Shown: piece after piece, positions 50,593 through 61,580 of the stretch
How positions within the stretch are numbered: the stretch's first letter is position 1
Layout: each line of letters starts with the position of its first letter
DNA from: Cydia pomonella
Lineage: Eukaryota > Arthropoda > Insecta > Lepidoptera > Tortricidae
DNA length: 64,000 nucleotides
Reading direction: 5' to 3'
NCBI RefSeq assembly: GCF_033807575.1
Contig: NC_084725.1
Span: 13,613,001-13,677,000 of the forward strand
Notes under the pieces: generated by a model
Databases searched by the model: none
Told to the model about the DNA's origin: nothing
What the model saw: the letters and a program-made list of their open reading frames with translations, nothing else
Program-made: the position numbers and the translations under genes

Positions 50593-50755
50593 GCCTCCGC
50601 TAGCTGGCGCGGGTGCACGGAGCGGACGAGCGGGTTAACGAAAAATAGTATGAGCAACGCTCTGAAGCGGACGCGTGCGGCGGATTTCACCTACAAATAG
50701 AACCCGCGTGCGTGCGCATGCGGCGGGCGTCCGCGTCAGCTAGCGTAGCGGAGGC
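50593..50755. mobile_element. GC-rich inverted-repeat element
   Basis: GCCTCCGCTAGCTGGCGCGG pairs with CGTCAGCTAGCGTAGCGGAGGC (blocks AGCTAGCG and GCGGAGGC). 163 bp, GC-rich in AT-rich surroundings. Confidence 0.65.
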
Positions 50756-50929
50756 ACTGAGATGAGATGCGCGTGCGCTGGCATTTAGCGCACTCACGAT
50801 CCCATTGTACTGTACTGCTACCATCGCTTGGGCGTCCGTAATTCCGTATCAGCTACCCGTAGATTATCGAACGCTAGATTGAACTATAGCTTGGCAAACC
50901 AATTATGTCAGTAGAATAAGTGTTTTGTC

Positions 50930-51118
50930 AAAATTTTCATTTCAATACAAGTTTTATCGCTGACTGTTCTCCAACTGGCAACTAATACACAATATTCTAA
51001 CAAATGCGAAACACAATTAGGTTGCGTTGTTTTATCACAGATTTTCTATCGCCTCCTGCGTCCATCATCAGATCAGTGCGATGATTCCATAATATTGCAT
51101 TGTCACCCAATAGTTATT
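50930..51118. repeat. Interspersed repeat P copy 3
   Basis: TTTTATCGCTGACTGTTCTC, GGCAACTAATACACA, CACAATTAGGTTGCG and ATTGCATTGTCACCC as in 2740-2905. Confidence 0.55.
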
Positions 51119-51122
51119 TATG

Positions 51123-52021
51123 CAACAAGAGAGGAAAGTTAGTTTTTCTTGCGAGTGAAGATTCTAAGTTAGAATCACAACTTTTCACCTCTTTCTAGTG
51201 AGAACTATAAAAGGTTAAAAAAAATTCAACACCAAGTAAAGTTTTTATTCCTGTATTCATGGCCTAAATTAAAAAGCTACTTTGTCTCACTCCCTGGAGT
51301 GACGAAAGTAGGCTTGTTCGAGCTGCTGAGGTGAAAATTAACATACAATATATTATATATGTGAACTTTCAGCTCACCAAATAATATAAAACATCCATAA
51401 CTACGGAACAAATATCTATGATAAACACACAAAATGTATGCAAGGGCATTCAAGCAATTAAATGTTGAACCTGGGACCTCCTGCGTTGTAGGTACCGTCA
51501 CTACCGACCGACTAGGCTTAACACATACGTTAACGTTAAGACGAAATAGCATTACCATTATCCTCTCTGGATTTTAAGAGGAAAGGGGACGGCCGCTTCT
51601 CCATACAAACGTAGTCCCCATTTTCCTCTCTGAATATTGACATTATGCAAAATATTTTTACATAATTTGATGTATATTAACATTATTAACCATATAGATA
51701 TGGGGATTGAATTTTTTAGATATTTTGATTATTGTAAAAATTAGGAGCGAAAAACAGATTTTTCACCTCAGCAGCTCGAACAAGCCTACTTTCGTCACTC
51801 CAGGAAGTGTGAAAAGTGCGACTTTCCTCACTCCAGGGAGTGAGATAAAGTAGCTTTTTTATTTAGTGAAGTCCTTGAATACAGGAATAAAAACTTTACT
51901 TGATGGTGAATTTGTTTTAACCTTTAATATGTTCTCAGTACTGAGGTAAAAAGTTGTATGTGTCACACGAGAGCAAAGTTATTTTACATCTCGCAAGAAA
52001 AACTAACTTTCCTCTCTTGTT
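51123..52021. mobile_element. 899-bp element with perfect 32-bp inverted ends
   Basis: Bases 51123-51154 and 51990-52021 are exact reverse complements (outer AACAAGAGAGGAAAGTTAGT). A second pair of about 65 bp lies inside (51271-51336 against 51758-51860; AGCAGCTCGAACAAGCCTAC). A decayed SINE A copy is at 51380-51525. No transposase. Confidence 0.82.
51380..51525 (-). mobile_element. Decayed SINE family A copy inside the 899-bp element
   Basis: ACATCCATAACTACGGAACA, AAATATCTATG, TTGAACCTGGGACC and GTCACTACC..ACTAGGCTT follow family A in order but with many changes, so this is the oldest copy here. Confidence 0.6.
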
Positions 52022-52818
52022 ACACAAATAAATATTATACAATTTTTTAAATGTATAATAATTCATAAATCGAAAGGGCATAGCTGTGGTTGATATGTAT
52101 CAAATTGTGTCAAAATATTTTCAATAAATGAACAATAGAGGAAAATGAGGACTACATTAGTATGAAAAGGTGATATCGCACGGGTCCTCCATTCTCGTCT
52201 TAACGGCCTATAGGCGCTCAACAATGCTATATTAAAATTCCGTTAGCAAAACATTATTGTCTAGAGGTGTGTGGGCTAAACGTATCATGTTAAGTGTGTA
52301 ACAAGAAAATAATTGATAATTTATATACCTTATTTCATTGATATAAGGTCTATATTTGTAAGATACGAAGTATATGCGCACGAGTTTAGACGGTGAGACA
52401 GTTGGCAGAGTGCCGTCTGAGACGTTCTGAGTATTCCGGCGTCGATATAAGTACAAAGAAAAACGTAATCTGGGTGCTTAGTCAACGTGCCAATCGGTAA
52501 TGCTCTATAGCGTAACGTATTCATATCTCTCTATCACTCTTCTATGTTAGTGCGACAGTGACAACTGCGTTTCGTTCGCTACGGAGCGTAAATGATTGGT
52601 TCGTTTCCTACGCAGCCGGCTTCTCTATGGTACTTGCATATTCGAGCGATAGAGATACACACAACGATTTCACGTGGAAAACGAATTTATGATAACAAAT
52701 ATGCGTGGGTAAAGACAAGAAAACAAACATTTCCTGTTAGCCGGTAAAACATTGAAATAATATTTTTCACTTTTAGCGGGTTCAATCGAAACACTTTTGG
52801 TTTTCCTCCAAAGTAATC
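52022..52818. other. No gene seen
   Basis: AT-rich; the short GAGGAAAATGAGGACTACAT motif at 52139 recurs at 24370 and 51600. Confidence 0.45.
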
Positions 52819-53012
52819 AGTACCCCTAGTGTAACTTTGATCGACATCATAACGTGACGAACGCGTTTGCGTTAAGTGTCATTTTGTATAGGATTTTGAG
52901 TTTCCAAAACGTCCCGCTTGGCGCGCTCTTTCGAAATTCAATACAAAATGAGACTAAACGCAAACGCGTACGTCACGTTTGGAAATCGAATTTATTTACA
53001 CTAGGGGTACTG
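52819..53012. mobile_element. MITE with 17-bp inverted ends
   Basis: CAGTACCCCTAGTGTAA and TTACACTAGGGGTACTG are exact inverted ends; inner arms ACGCGTTTGCGTTAAGTGTCAT and AACGCAAACGCGTACGTCACG (block AACGCAAACGCGT) extend the stem. 194 bp. Confidence 0.8.
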
Positions 53013-53237
53013 AATACAATACCAAAAGCAATACTAATAGGTTTCGTTTTGATACGTATAGTTATTTCACAATGCACAAGCAATGTCGAGCATTTAAAAT
53101 TAGTCCAATAACTGTAAGATTAAACCAAAACTCTAGGTATACATACCTACATTACAAGTAAAATTAATAGTTGTGAAGAGGAACTACTTGCAAAGAGCAT
53201 TGGCTCCTCTCCTGAATACCCGGTACCTACTATATTA

Positions 53238-53464
53238 GTACATTACGATACAAGTGCGAAAAATAGGAAATTCGAAACGAGTGGCGATAAATTAAAACAC
53301 GACCGAAGGGAGTGTTTTAAATCGACACGAGTTGCGAATTACCTATTCGCACATGTATCGTACAACGTTTTACAGTACATATGGCCCTTTAAATGTTCGA
53401 CACAGTAACATAATATGCTACTTCTCGCACTAGTGCTATAAAGTAGCCCCATATGTACTGTAAA
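53238..53464. mobile_element. MITE family D copy 3
   Basis: Almost identical to 2471-2697, same orientation, both hairpins intact (CATTACGATACAAGTGCGAA start, CCATATGTACTGTAAAG end). The high identity suggests recent activity. Confidence 0.82.
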
Positions 53465-53893
53465 GTATCTTTATGTAATGTTTTCATATATTACGCTTGT
53501 TTTGCTAACTTTTCTTGACCCTATTATTCGTGTTTTGCAAATTACTATGTTATACTTGCCTTAAATTATTTAGGCTTTCGTATCTTGACCCGTCACGTGC
53601 ATCTCCTCTCCCAAAAACGGAATATATCTGTCTTTTTCCACTATAAATCATATTACATATAAAAGACAAAGATAGGAACAGTGGATTCTGTAGTTTCTTA
53701 TTAGTTCGTTGACCTGTGTTTTATATGTCAAAAGTTGACAATTGGTATCGTAAACATATCTTTATGAGATTGGAGGGCTTGGCCTTGCTTATATACATGT
53801 ATAGTGTGTAGTGTAAGAAAGCCAAACATATATTATCAGAATTATCACAGATAGATGCATATAAGTATGATGTAGTAATACAATGATTATTTA

Positions 53894-54055
53894 AGTACAA
53901 TACAAGTGCGAAAAAGCAGGAAATTCGCAACGAGTGGTGATAAATTAAAACACGACAGAAGGGAGTGTTTTTAATCGACATGAGTTGCGAATTACCTATT
54001 CGCACGTGTATTGTACGTTTTACAGTAAATACTTATGGCCCTTTAAATTTTTGAC
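53894..54055. mobile_element. MITE family D copy 4, mostly the first hairpin
   Basis: GTACAATACAAGTGCGAAAA..CGACAGAAGGGAGTGTTTTT..CGCACGTGTATTGTACG; the second hairpin is truncated. Confidence 0.7.
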
Positions 54056-54772
54056 ATAGGCACGGATAAGCAACACAAGTAGTGGTAAACAACAGGCGCT
54101 TTTATCGCTAAAAAGCGATCTTTAGGAAGCTTGGCCTTAGATGAGCCGATTTCGATGCGGTTTTTTTTTACGTACAAGTGAGTTTCCTTGCGGTGGTTCT
54201 TAGCTTTGTTTCATAGAAATCGATCCAGCAGTTTGAAGAGTATCAGCTCTTTTACAAAATGATGTATCTAAGAAATTTTTGGCATATAATGGATTTTGTT
54301 GGAATGTAGCGTAAGGAGTTTTTAACTTTTTATAACTGTTCAATGTGACAATACATATCAAAATGGACCTTATGGCAGCGCCATGCGGTAATTACGGGAC
54401 GGAAGCGTAATAGTTATTTCAAGTAACTAGGTATTATACTGAAATGTTCACACCGTTAAACACTAGGGTTTCACCTGGGTTTCACAGTCCAAGTCTTGGT
54501 TGTTCATTCATTAGATGGTCTACTGCCACCAGCTTAAGATCCAGCAGTCCACCTATTAAAGGAACAAGTCAGACATAGGACTGCGATATCCATTGTTATA
54601 ACTCGAACAGTAATTTTCCTTGTTTTCCCTTGAACTTGTGCGCAGAAATAGCCGCACATAAATAAACATGGCCGCTGCCAAAACCATAATTTCTATCGCC
54701 TACCATATCGTATTATGACCAGTATTTTGTGATCCTTCATTACGCATAATCGTTATACAAGTATAGTCTGAT
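54056..54772. other. No gene; retro-fragment at 54160-54260
   Basis: TTGCGGTGGTTCTTAGCTTT..ATAGAAATCGATCCAGCAGT matches 36605-36660 inverted. No coding signal. Confidence 0.45.
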
Positions 54773-55125
54773 TGGACCCGGATACGTCCTTAAACTACGT
54801 CCAAAAGAGAGGTATTGGTATTGTAAATGTCATCTTGCTTTGTGTGGTAGGGCACAGCGCGGTGGATCTCATTCCAGATCTAGAGCGGAGCCCAACTGGG
54901 GAAGTACCTCCACCTTACAGAAAACCGCAGCCAAATAACACTAGACTCTACTCATAGTGTTGTATTCCTGCCGGTGAGTAGGGTTGCCAGAGCTCGACGA
55001 GGGGGGGATGTTACGGTCGGCAACGCGCATGTAACTCCTCTGGGGTTGCAGGCGTACAGAGGCTACGGAGACTGCTTACCATCAGGCGGGCCGTATGCTT
55101 GTTTGCCACCGGCGTAGTATAAAAA
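54773..55125 (+). mobile_element. Poly-A element family C copy (cluster 1 of 4)
   Basis: GGACCCGGATACGTCCTTAA start, GTGTGGTAGGGCACAGCGC, CCCAACTGGGGAAGTACCTC, GGTTGCCAGAGCTCGACGAG and GTTTGCCACCGGCGTAGTAT end with A8. Confidence 0.88.
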
Positions 55126-55244
55126 AAATAGTTTGTCACGAGTTGTTTGTCTGTAGAGCATAGCCAGGGGGATTCATACAGTATTTTACTAGCTTTTATC
55201 TTACTTTAAGGTCCGGTTTCACAATGTCCAAGTAAAGTATTGGA

Positions 55245-55435
55245 TGGGACCGTGCGGGTTGGAGGGTCTGCCATCTTGTGGCCTGAATCGGAACCATAAA
55301 CATGCACATGTACACGTCACGTGTTTTCTTGTGCATAGTAGGTTCTGCCATCTTGTGGGCTACATCGGAACAAAAAATTGCGCCAAAAATCTGACGGCTA
55401 CTGTGCTGCCTCCTACAGTTCATGCACGCTCCCTA
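55245..55435. mobile_element. MITE family H copy 2
   Basis: TGGGACCGTGCGGGTTGGAG to CATGCACGCTCCCTATAGC, over 90 percent alike to 16035-16240 apart from a short deletion near 55372. Confidence 0.8.
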
Positions 55436-55666
55436 TAGCTAATTAACAAATAAGTTAACTGCCAGATGAAACTAAAGGTTTGCTGTTAAGGTCAGTCATC
55501 AGTTATGCGTATTTGAAGGTTGTGAAACTTGTGAAACGATGACTTATTCGTCAGATAAGAGTTAAGTGCTTTACTTGGACATTGTGAAACAGGCCCTTGC
55601 ACTGTTTGTCATAATATGTTTGTTCGGGTCAAATCTTGCAAGTTAAATTAGACACAGTTCCCATTA

Positions 55667-56012
55667 TTTTTTTTTTTTTATACTACGTCGGTGGCAAACA
55701 AGCATACGGCCCGCCTGATGGTGAGCAGTCTCCGTAGCCTATGTACGCCTGCAACTCCAGAGGAGCCCCTACGCCCCCCCCCTCGATGAGCTCTGGCAAC
55801 CTTACTCACCGACAGGAACACAACACTATGAGTAGGGTCTAGTGTTATTTGGCTGCTGTTTTCTGTAAGGTGGAGGTACTTCCCCAGTTGGGCTCTGCTC
55901 TAGATCTGGAATGACATCCACTGGCTGTGCCCTACCACACAAAGCCCGATGACATTCACAATGCCCATACCTCTCTTTTGGACGTAGTTTAAGGACGTAC
56001 CCAGGTCCATTA
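55667..56012 (-). mobile_element. Poly-A element family C copy (cluster 2 of 4)
   Basis: Poly-T, ATACTACGTCGGTGGCAAAC to ACGTAGTTTAAGGACGTACC; inverted relative to the copy at 54773, 540 bp away. Confidence 0.88.
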
Positions 56013-56349
56013 TTCGTTTGAGCTAAAACTTCACATACATATGAGTTGGGTTACAATGCAATATTGTAGTTTCTAAAAACTCTGACACTTCCTGACCCCC
56101 CGCAATCCTGACAAAGAAAACAAAGAAACAAAAATCCTGACATGTCAAGAAGGAAAATACTTATTGGGAACCCTAAACTATTCAAATACCTTTCCCGCTA
56201 GGTATCCGATGAATTTAAACTTGGTAGGTTAGGTACAGTCAAGTGTAAAAATATGGGTGTACACATCTTACTCAAAGATATGTCCCATAGCATCTTATTC
56301 CAGTGTAATAAGAGCGTAGTACCATATACCTATATATATATTTTTTTTT

Positions 56350-56607
56350 ATAAATATTGTAGGACATTATTACACAAATTGACTAAGTCCCACAGTAAGC
56401 TCAATAAGGCTTGTGTTAAGGGTACTTAGACAACGATATATATAATATATAAATATTTATATATACTTAAATACATAGAAAACACCCATGACTCAGGAAC
56501 AAATATCCATGCTCATCACACGAATAAATGCCCTTACCAGGATTTGAACCCGGGACCATCAGCTTCGTAGGCAGGGTCACTACCCACTAGGCCAAACCGG
56601 TCGTCAA
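56350..56607 (-). mobile_element. tRNA-headed SINE, family A copy 6
   Basis: AAATATTGTAGGACATTATT tail side to CCACTAGGCCAAACCGGTCG head, intact. Confidence 0.88.
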
Positions 56608-56746
56608 AATTATTATTATTTATGAGACGATTCTCTCGATACATATTTTTGCAGCTGGCTGTACGGTCAAGGAATTTAATTTCAGCACCATTTCGTACCT
56701 TGTCACAGTGACCATAGTATGAGGTCTCTAGCGACTGTCATGTCTT

Positions 56747-57108
56747 CGGACCCGGGTATGTCCTTAAACTACGTCCAAAAGAGAGGTATGGGCAATGTGA
56801 ATGTCATCTCGCCTTGTGTGGTAGGGCACAGCACAGCAGATGTCATTCCAGATCTAGAGCAGAGCCCAACTGGGGAAGTACCTCCACCTTACAGAAAACT
56901 GCAGCCAAATAACACTTGACCCTACTCATAGTGTTGTGTTCCTGCCGGTGAGTAAGGTTGCCAGAGCTCAACGAGGGGGGTGGGGTTAGGGTCGGCAACG
57001 TGCATGTAACTCCTCTGGCGTTGCAGGTGTACATAGGCTACGGAGACTGCTTACCATCAGGCAGGCCGTATGCTTGTTTGCCACCGACGTAGTATAAAAA
57101 AAAAAATG
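56747..57108 (+). mobile_element. Poly-A element family C copy (cluster 3 of 4)
   Basis: CGGACCCGGGTATGTCCTTA to GTTTGCCACCGACGTAGTAT plus A11. Best-preserved full copy with a clean A-tail. Confidence 0.9.
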
Positions 57109-57394
57109 TTGATTGTTACTGTGACAAGGTACCAAATGGTACGGAAATTAAGTTCTTTGTACAGTTTGTACTGTACAGCTGTGAATAATTTGTCTGTCTG
57201 TTTATTTATTTTAACGTGTTCACATAATCTACTAGTTTGTTTAAATATTAGCTCATTTTAATAATAATCCGTTAGACGTGATACTTCAAATATTAGTATA
57301 ATGAGTAATACAGTGGGCAAGTCGCCAAGTAAATTGACTTTTCTAACGGGTTGAATGTTTACCTGTTAAATGGGTGCAAAACAGCAGTTTTAAT
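57109..57394. other. No gene seen
   Basis: Short AT-rich spacer between two copies of element C. TGACAAGGTACCAAATGGTACGGAAAT contains a GGTACC..GGTAC motif of no clear meaning. Confidence 0.4.
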
Positions 57395-57775
57395 TTTTTT
57401 TAAATACTACTTTGGTAGCAAACAAGCATACGCCTGATGGTAAGCAGTTATCGTAGCCTATGGACGCCTGCAACTCTAGAGGTGCTACATGCGCGTTGCC
57501 GACCCTAACACTCCGCACCCTCGTTGAGCTCTGGCAACCTTACTCACCGGAGGAACACAACACTATGAGTAGGGTCTAGTGTTATTTGGCTGCAGTTTTC
57601 TGTAAGGTGGAGGTTCTTCCCCCTTGGGCTCTGCTCTAGATCTGGAATGACATCCGCTATGCTGTGCCCTACCATACAAAGCGAGATGACATTCACAGTG
57701 CCCATATCTCTCTTTTAAACGTAGGTAGTTTAAGGACATACCCGGGTCCAGGACGTAGTATAAGAACATACCCGG
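57395..57775 (-). mobile_element. Poly-A element family C copy (cluster 4 of 4)
   Basis: TTTTTTTTAAATACTACTTTG start to CTTAAACTACC-type end, with a duplicated GGACATACCCGGGTCCA / GAACATACCCGGGTTCA at its 5' end (57735-57780). Confidence 0.85.
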
Positions 57776-57780
57776 GTTCA

Positions 57781-58589
57781 TATGAGGTGTATTCGGGTAA
57801 ATCTGAATACATGCTTCAGATTCTCGGGTGCATGACTTCGAAAATTAATGGATTCTAATAAATGATCTCATTTATAACTCAAGATGGGTCATGAATGAAT
57901 GAATGAATCAAGATGGGTCATAGGCGTTCCAAAATTGAAGCGCTTTCCTTGTGACAAATTGTACAAGTTGCCTTTAGTCGCATTTAAGCAAGTGAGAGAT
58001 GTGCACGTGGTAATGAGCTCCCGCGCACCGAAAGCGAAAGAGACAAGCTCATATTTAACAACGGGTATGACAAAGATGAATGGAATGCGAAAATTAATAT
58101 AATCAAATATAACTGATTTCTTCGTAGGTACAGAAATAAATGTGGAAGTATTTTTTGTGCTCCTTATGTTTGAGTTAACCTATCTATAGACTCTATAGTT
58201 ATATAATATCATTGATTCTAATGCATCTGAATTAAGTGTTCGGAAATAACAATATGTATAATTCGTTACAATGCTGGTAATTCGTGATTAATACGAGAAT
58301 ATTTAGAATTACTTCTTAGAGATAATCAAGTTCGTTGTCAAAGATATTAAGATAAAAGATAAAGTAAGACGTTATAACTATTTAACTATCACTGACTTCA
58401 CTGAGTTGCGCAAAATTCCTGCTCATAAATATATACACAATTATGCACCTTATTAAGTTGCAATAAGCAAAGATATTTATGGATGGGAGGTAGAAAGTAG
58501 CGAATCAGTGAAAGTAATTAACATAAGCATGCATATTATGTGATACGCCCACTACATGTTTTACACGGTTTATGTTATGACTTCAGTAG
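57781..58589. other. No gene seen
   Basis: A direct repeat TCAAGATGGGTCAT at 57879 and 57908 flanks a GAAT tetranucleotide run. The open frame 57899-58102 has no family resemblance. Confidence 0.45.
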
Positions 58590-58915
58590 ACAGAAATGAA
58601 AATGCTGAGATCCACGCATGGGCAGAATACATAACGATTATGTCAGAGGATCTTTCAAAGTAGCGTCAGAAGATAAACTGAGAGAAAGTAGACTCCGCTG
58701 GTATGGTCACATTATGCTCAGAAATGATAGCTACTTCGTGAAAACTGTACTCAACATCAGTACACAATCTAGAGGAAGAGGCAGATGATCAGACACCTGG
58801 TGCTCGACCATGGAGAACGATTTAAAAGCCCGGAAACTTACTCCATCGACAACCCAGGATAGAAAATCCTGGCGCCTAAACTGGGATAAGGGCAGGAAGA
58901 AGAGGATATCATGAC
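58590..58915 (+). mobile_element. LINE C-terminal fragment, decayed
   Basis: AAACTGAGAGAAAGTAGACT..CCGCTGGTATGGTCACATTATG reads KLRESRLRWYGHIM in one frame; RGRGR..W and SWRLNWDKGRKKR follow in others. Same LINE type as 39920-40190, with more stops. Confidence 0.65.
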
Positions 58916-59631
58916 TTCTGTAAATTTTCTGTTTTAGCCTTAGGTTTACAGAACAAAAAATCTGCTTTTTCGAGCTATATGTACGTATTTAAGTATAACG
59001 AGCAACATAGCCATTTTTTGGCATATACTACAAGTTTTACCGACGGAGTTCAGGGAGGAGGGTGATAAATTGTACAAAATAAGTCAATTAGTATGGGATA
59101 AATACATCAAATATATACTCTACATTCTCTATTAGCGTGGGTAATATAGGAAGTGTAAGTACACCAACGAGTCTATAACGGCGAGGGGCCCGGCTGTTGA
59201 CCTCTAACACATTGACACCTAGGGTCCGAGGGTCTCGCTAATGGCCTCTACAAACGTCACCGATGATCGCATACGATTTGATACATTGCGGCATGGATTG
59301 ATCGATTGGATTCGTTGTTCCTACTTTAGCAAAGCAATTATCCATAGATGGTGGGATCAACTAGATGTGATACGCTTGCTCCCGTAAGGGACAGAACATA
59401 CGCAATGCGCCAAACTAAAAGCACGTTTTAAAATTCATGACAACATACCCAAAACAACCTACGTAATTTGGTCGAGTTATTTGTTGCACACAAATCACAC
59501 AATGAAACTATGACAAGAACAAACAATCATAACGCTTTCACTGTTACTCCTACTGAAAGTTCCATAAGAGCATCTCGGTCATCTGTCGGCTCTACCATTT
59601 CGTCTCTATACTTATACCTCTATGCGCTAAA
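58916..59631. other. No gene seen
   Basis: No open frame, repeat copy or RNA gene recognised. Confidence 0.5.
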
Positions 59632-59955
59632 AGCGCTGGTGGCCTAGCGGTAAGGACTTGCAATCCGGAGGTCGCGGGTTCGAACCCCGGCTCGTACCAA
59701 TGAATTTTTCGGAACTTATGTATGAAATATCATTTGATATTATACCAGTCGCTTTTCGGTGAAGGAAAACATCGTGATGAAACCGGATTAATCCCAACAA
59801 GGCCTAGTTTACCCTCTGGGTTGGAAGGTCAGATGGCAGTCGCTTTCGTAAAAAACTAGTCCCTATGCCAAATCTTGGGATTAGTTGTCAAGCGGACCCC
59901 AGACTCCCATGAGCCGTGGCAAAATGCCGGGACAACGCGAGGAAGAAGAAGAAGA
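59632..59955 (+). mobile_element. tRNA-headed SINE, family B copy 3
   Basis: GCGCTGGTGGCCTAGCGGTA head with six bases missing in the anticodon-arm region relative to copies 1 and 2, box B GGTTCGAACCCCGG intact, body complete, (GAA)n end. Confidence 0.9.
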
Positions 59956-60248
59956 CTTATACCTCTATGCAATTATCTAAAGTACGATTCCCACCGAACG
60001 GGTGGAGTTGAAGCGCATTTCACATTTGTATGGCCATAAGCCGGTCGGCTGCTCGCGGACGGCTCCAGACAGACTCCATCGCTTCTACCATAATTAATGT
60101 TTCAGGCATATTGAAAATGCGCTCCGGCGCGGCCCGACTCCAGCCGGACAAATCTGCGCATCATCGTGGAAGACATGAACTATAGCTTTACGTTTTGGTA
60201 CATTCACGCGGCCGTCAGCGGCCGCTATGAAACACAAAAGTAGTCACG
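59956..60248. repeat. Possible inverted-repeat element
   Basis: GGTGGAGTTGAAGCGCATTT near 60001 and AAAATGCGCTCC near 60114 are loosely inverted, and GACTCC recurs. Weak. Confidence 0.3.
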
Positions 60249-60668
60249 TTTTTAGGGTTCCGTACCTCGAAAGGAAAAAACGGAACTCTTATAGGATCAC
60301 TTTGTCGTCCGTCCGTCCGTCTGACAAGACCCTTTTTCTCAGGAACGCGTGGAGGCATCAAGCTGGAATTTATATCAAATACTCAGGTCTACTGTCCCGT
60401 GGAGCTTTGAAAAAATCAAACTTCTAAGCCAACGCAATTCAAAGAATACAGCCGTTCTTGCCGCAAATTTTCGACACTCGCAAGGGAATCAAAACCTACA
60501 GGGTACTTCCCGTGAACTCAGAAACTTGAAATTTGGTACGAAGCAACGTCTTATAGCACAGATAAAGGAAAAATTGCGAAACTTTTAGTTACATCATATA
60601 ATAATATATATACCTACAGGTTTGTACGGAACCCTCGGTGCGCGAGTCCGACTCGCACTTGTTTCATT
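60249..60668 (-). mobile_element. Interspersed element E copy
   Basis: TTTAGGGTTCCGTACCTCGA, GTCGTCCGTCCGTCCGTCTG, then GTACGGAACCCTCGGTGCGC and GAGTCCGACTCGCACTTG. Inverted relative to 40938. Confidence 0.78.
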
Positions 60669-60800
60669 TTCATCACACTTGCTCGAAAAAGATCTTATTT
60701 CATGCAGATGTCCTGAAGGACAAAGGCCTATATTGTTCCCGCGGGAGTTATGGACTGTGAAAAAACTATAACGCCCTAGGGAGTTATATATATTTTTTTA
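60669..60800. repeat. Repeat N copy 2
   Basis: CATCACACTTGCTCGAAAAA, TCATGCAGATGTCCTGAAGG and CCCGCGGGAGTTATGGACTG match 17620-17745; the palindrome is degenerate here (CTATAACGCCCTAGGGAGTT). Confidence 0.6.
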
Positions 60801-61355
60801 TTAAGTCACTAATTCATACTGCCGTTAATGATTTAATATGTTTGTTTAAGTTTAAAAATATTTGATTAATTTAATAAAAGTTTAAATTTACGTGAGAGAG
60901 TGAGACTACGTGAACTTTTGATTTCCTGTTGGTCCGATTACCTAATCGGACTAGAAAATGTCGTTTTGTTAGACGACGTGGTCCCACTGGCACAGCGTTC
61001 TAGACATGAGTAACACGATCTGCATACTGCGTAGTAACTTTCTTAGGCAATAATATAAAGGCCGAAGTAGTCGTCCGCTAAACGGACGTGTAAAATAAAT
61101 TAGTCGTCGCCACTCATGAAATATTCATATACGCGAGGGCTCGCCTTTCGCACACTTCAATTATCTTTAAGCGTAACAATAACAAGCGTCATTCTAGATC
61201 TGTGTCTGAGTCATACAGGCAAATTTTCCTCTAATCACACTCTCCTTGTTTAGGGCGCAGATATTTGCTCTCGCTGCGCCGAATCTGCGTCTGCGCTAAA
61301 TTGGCATTGGCCAACACAAGATCAGAACGTGACAAACTAGTGTCCTTATTCGCAG
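60801..61355. other. No gene seen
   Basis: GAAGTAGTCGTCCGCTAAAC and neighbours show no repeat copy. The end, GTGTCCTTATTCGCAG, could act as a splice acceptor for the candidate exon that follows. Confidence 0.4.
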
Positions 61356-61577
61356 TACATTGACTTGTCGCTCGAATGTTTGAAATACGTGAGTCAATAT
61401 TGCGAGCATTTTGATCCCGAGGAATCGGTCTTTCTAACTCCGTCAGTCCGTCGTCGTGTGCGCGCCGCGCGTGAGAACGAGCTCCCAAACATCTACGAAC
61501 ACACCATACAGATGCCGCGGGCAACGGGCCGCTGCCCGTCGCGGGCGGCGGGTCTAACCCGTCTTACGACTTGGGCC
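61356..61577 (+). CDS. Candidate terminal exon of unknown gene (weak)
   Basis: After TATTCGCAG the plus strand reads YIDLSLECLKYVSQYCEHFD, PEESVFLTPSVRRRVRAARE and NELPNIYEHTIQ before a GC-rich end and a stop at 61578-61580. Base composition and residue make-up are coding-like, unlike the flanks. From 61515 a different frame looks better (AAGNGPLPVAGGGSNPSYDL then GLIVS and a TAG stop), so there may be a frameshift, a very short intron or no gene at all. It cannot follow the 38230 exon directly because the phases differ. Family not recognised. Confidence 0.35.
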
Positions 61578-61580
61578 TGA

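Noticed and set aside
61231..61524. Minus-strand gene of 97 codons
   Set aside because: Overlaps the better plus-strand candidate and lacks any family motif.
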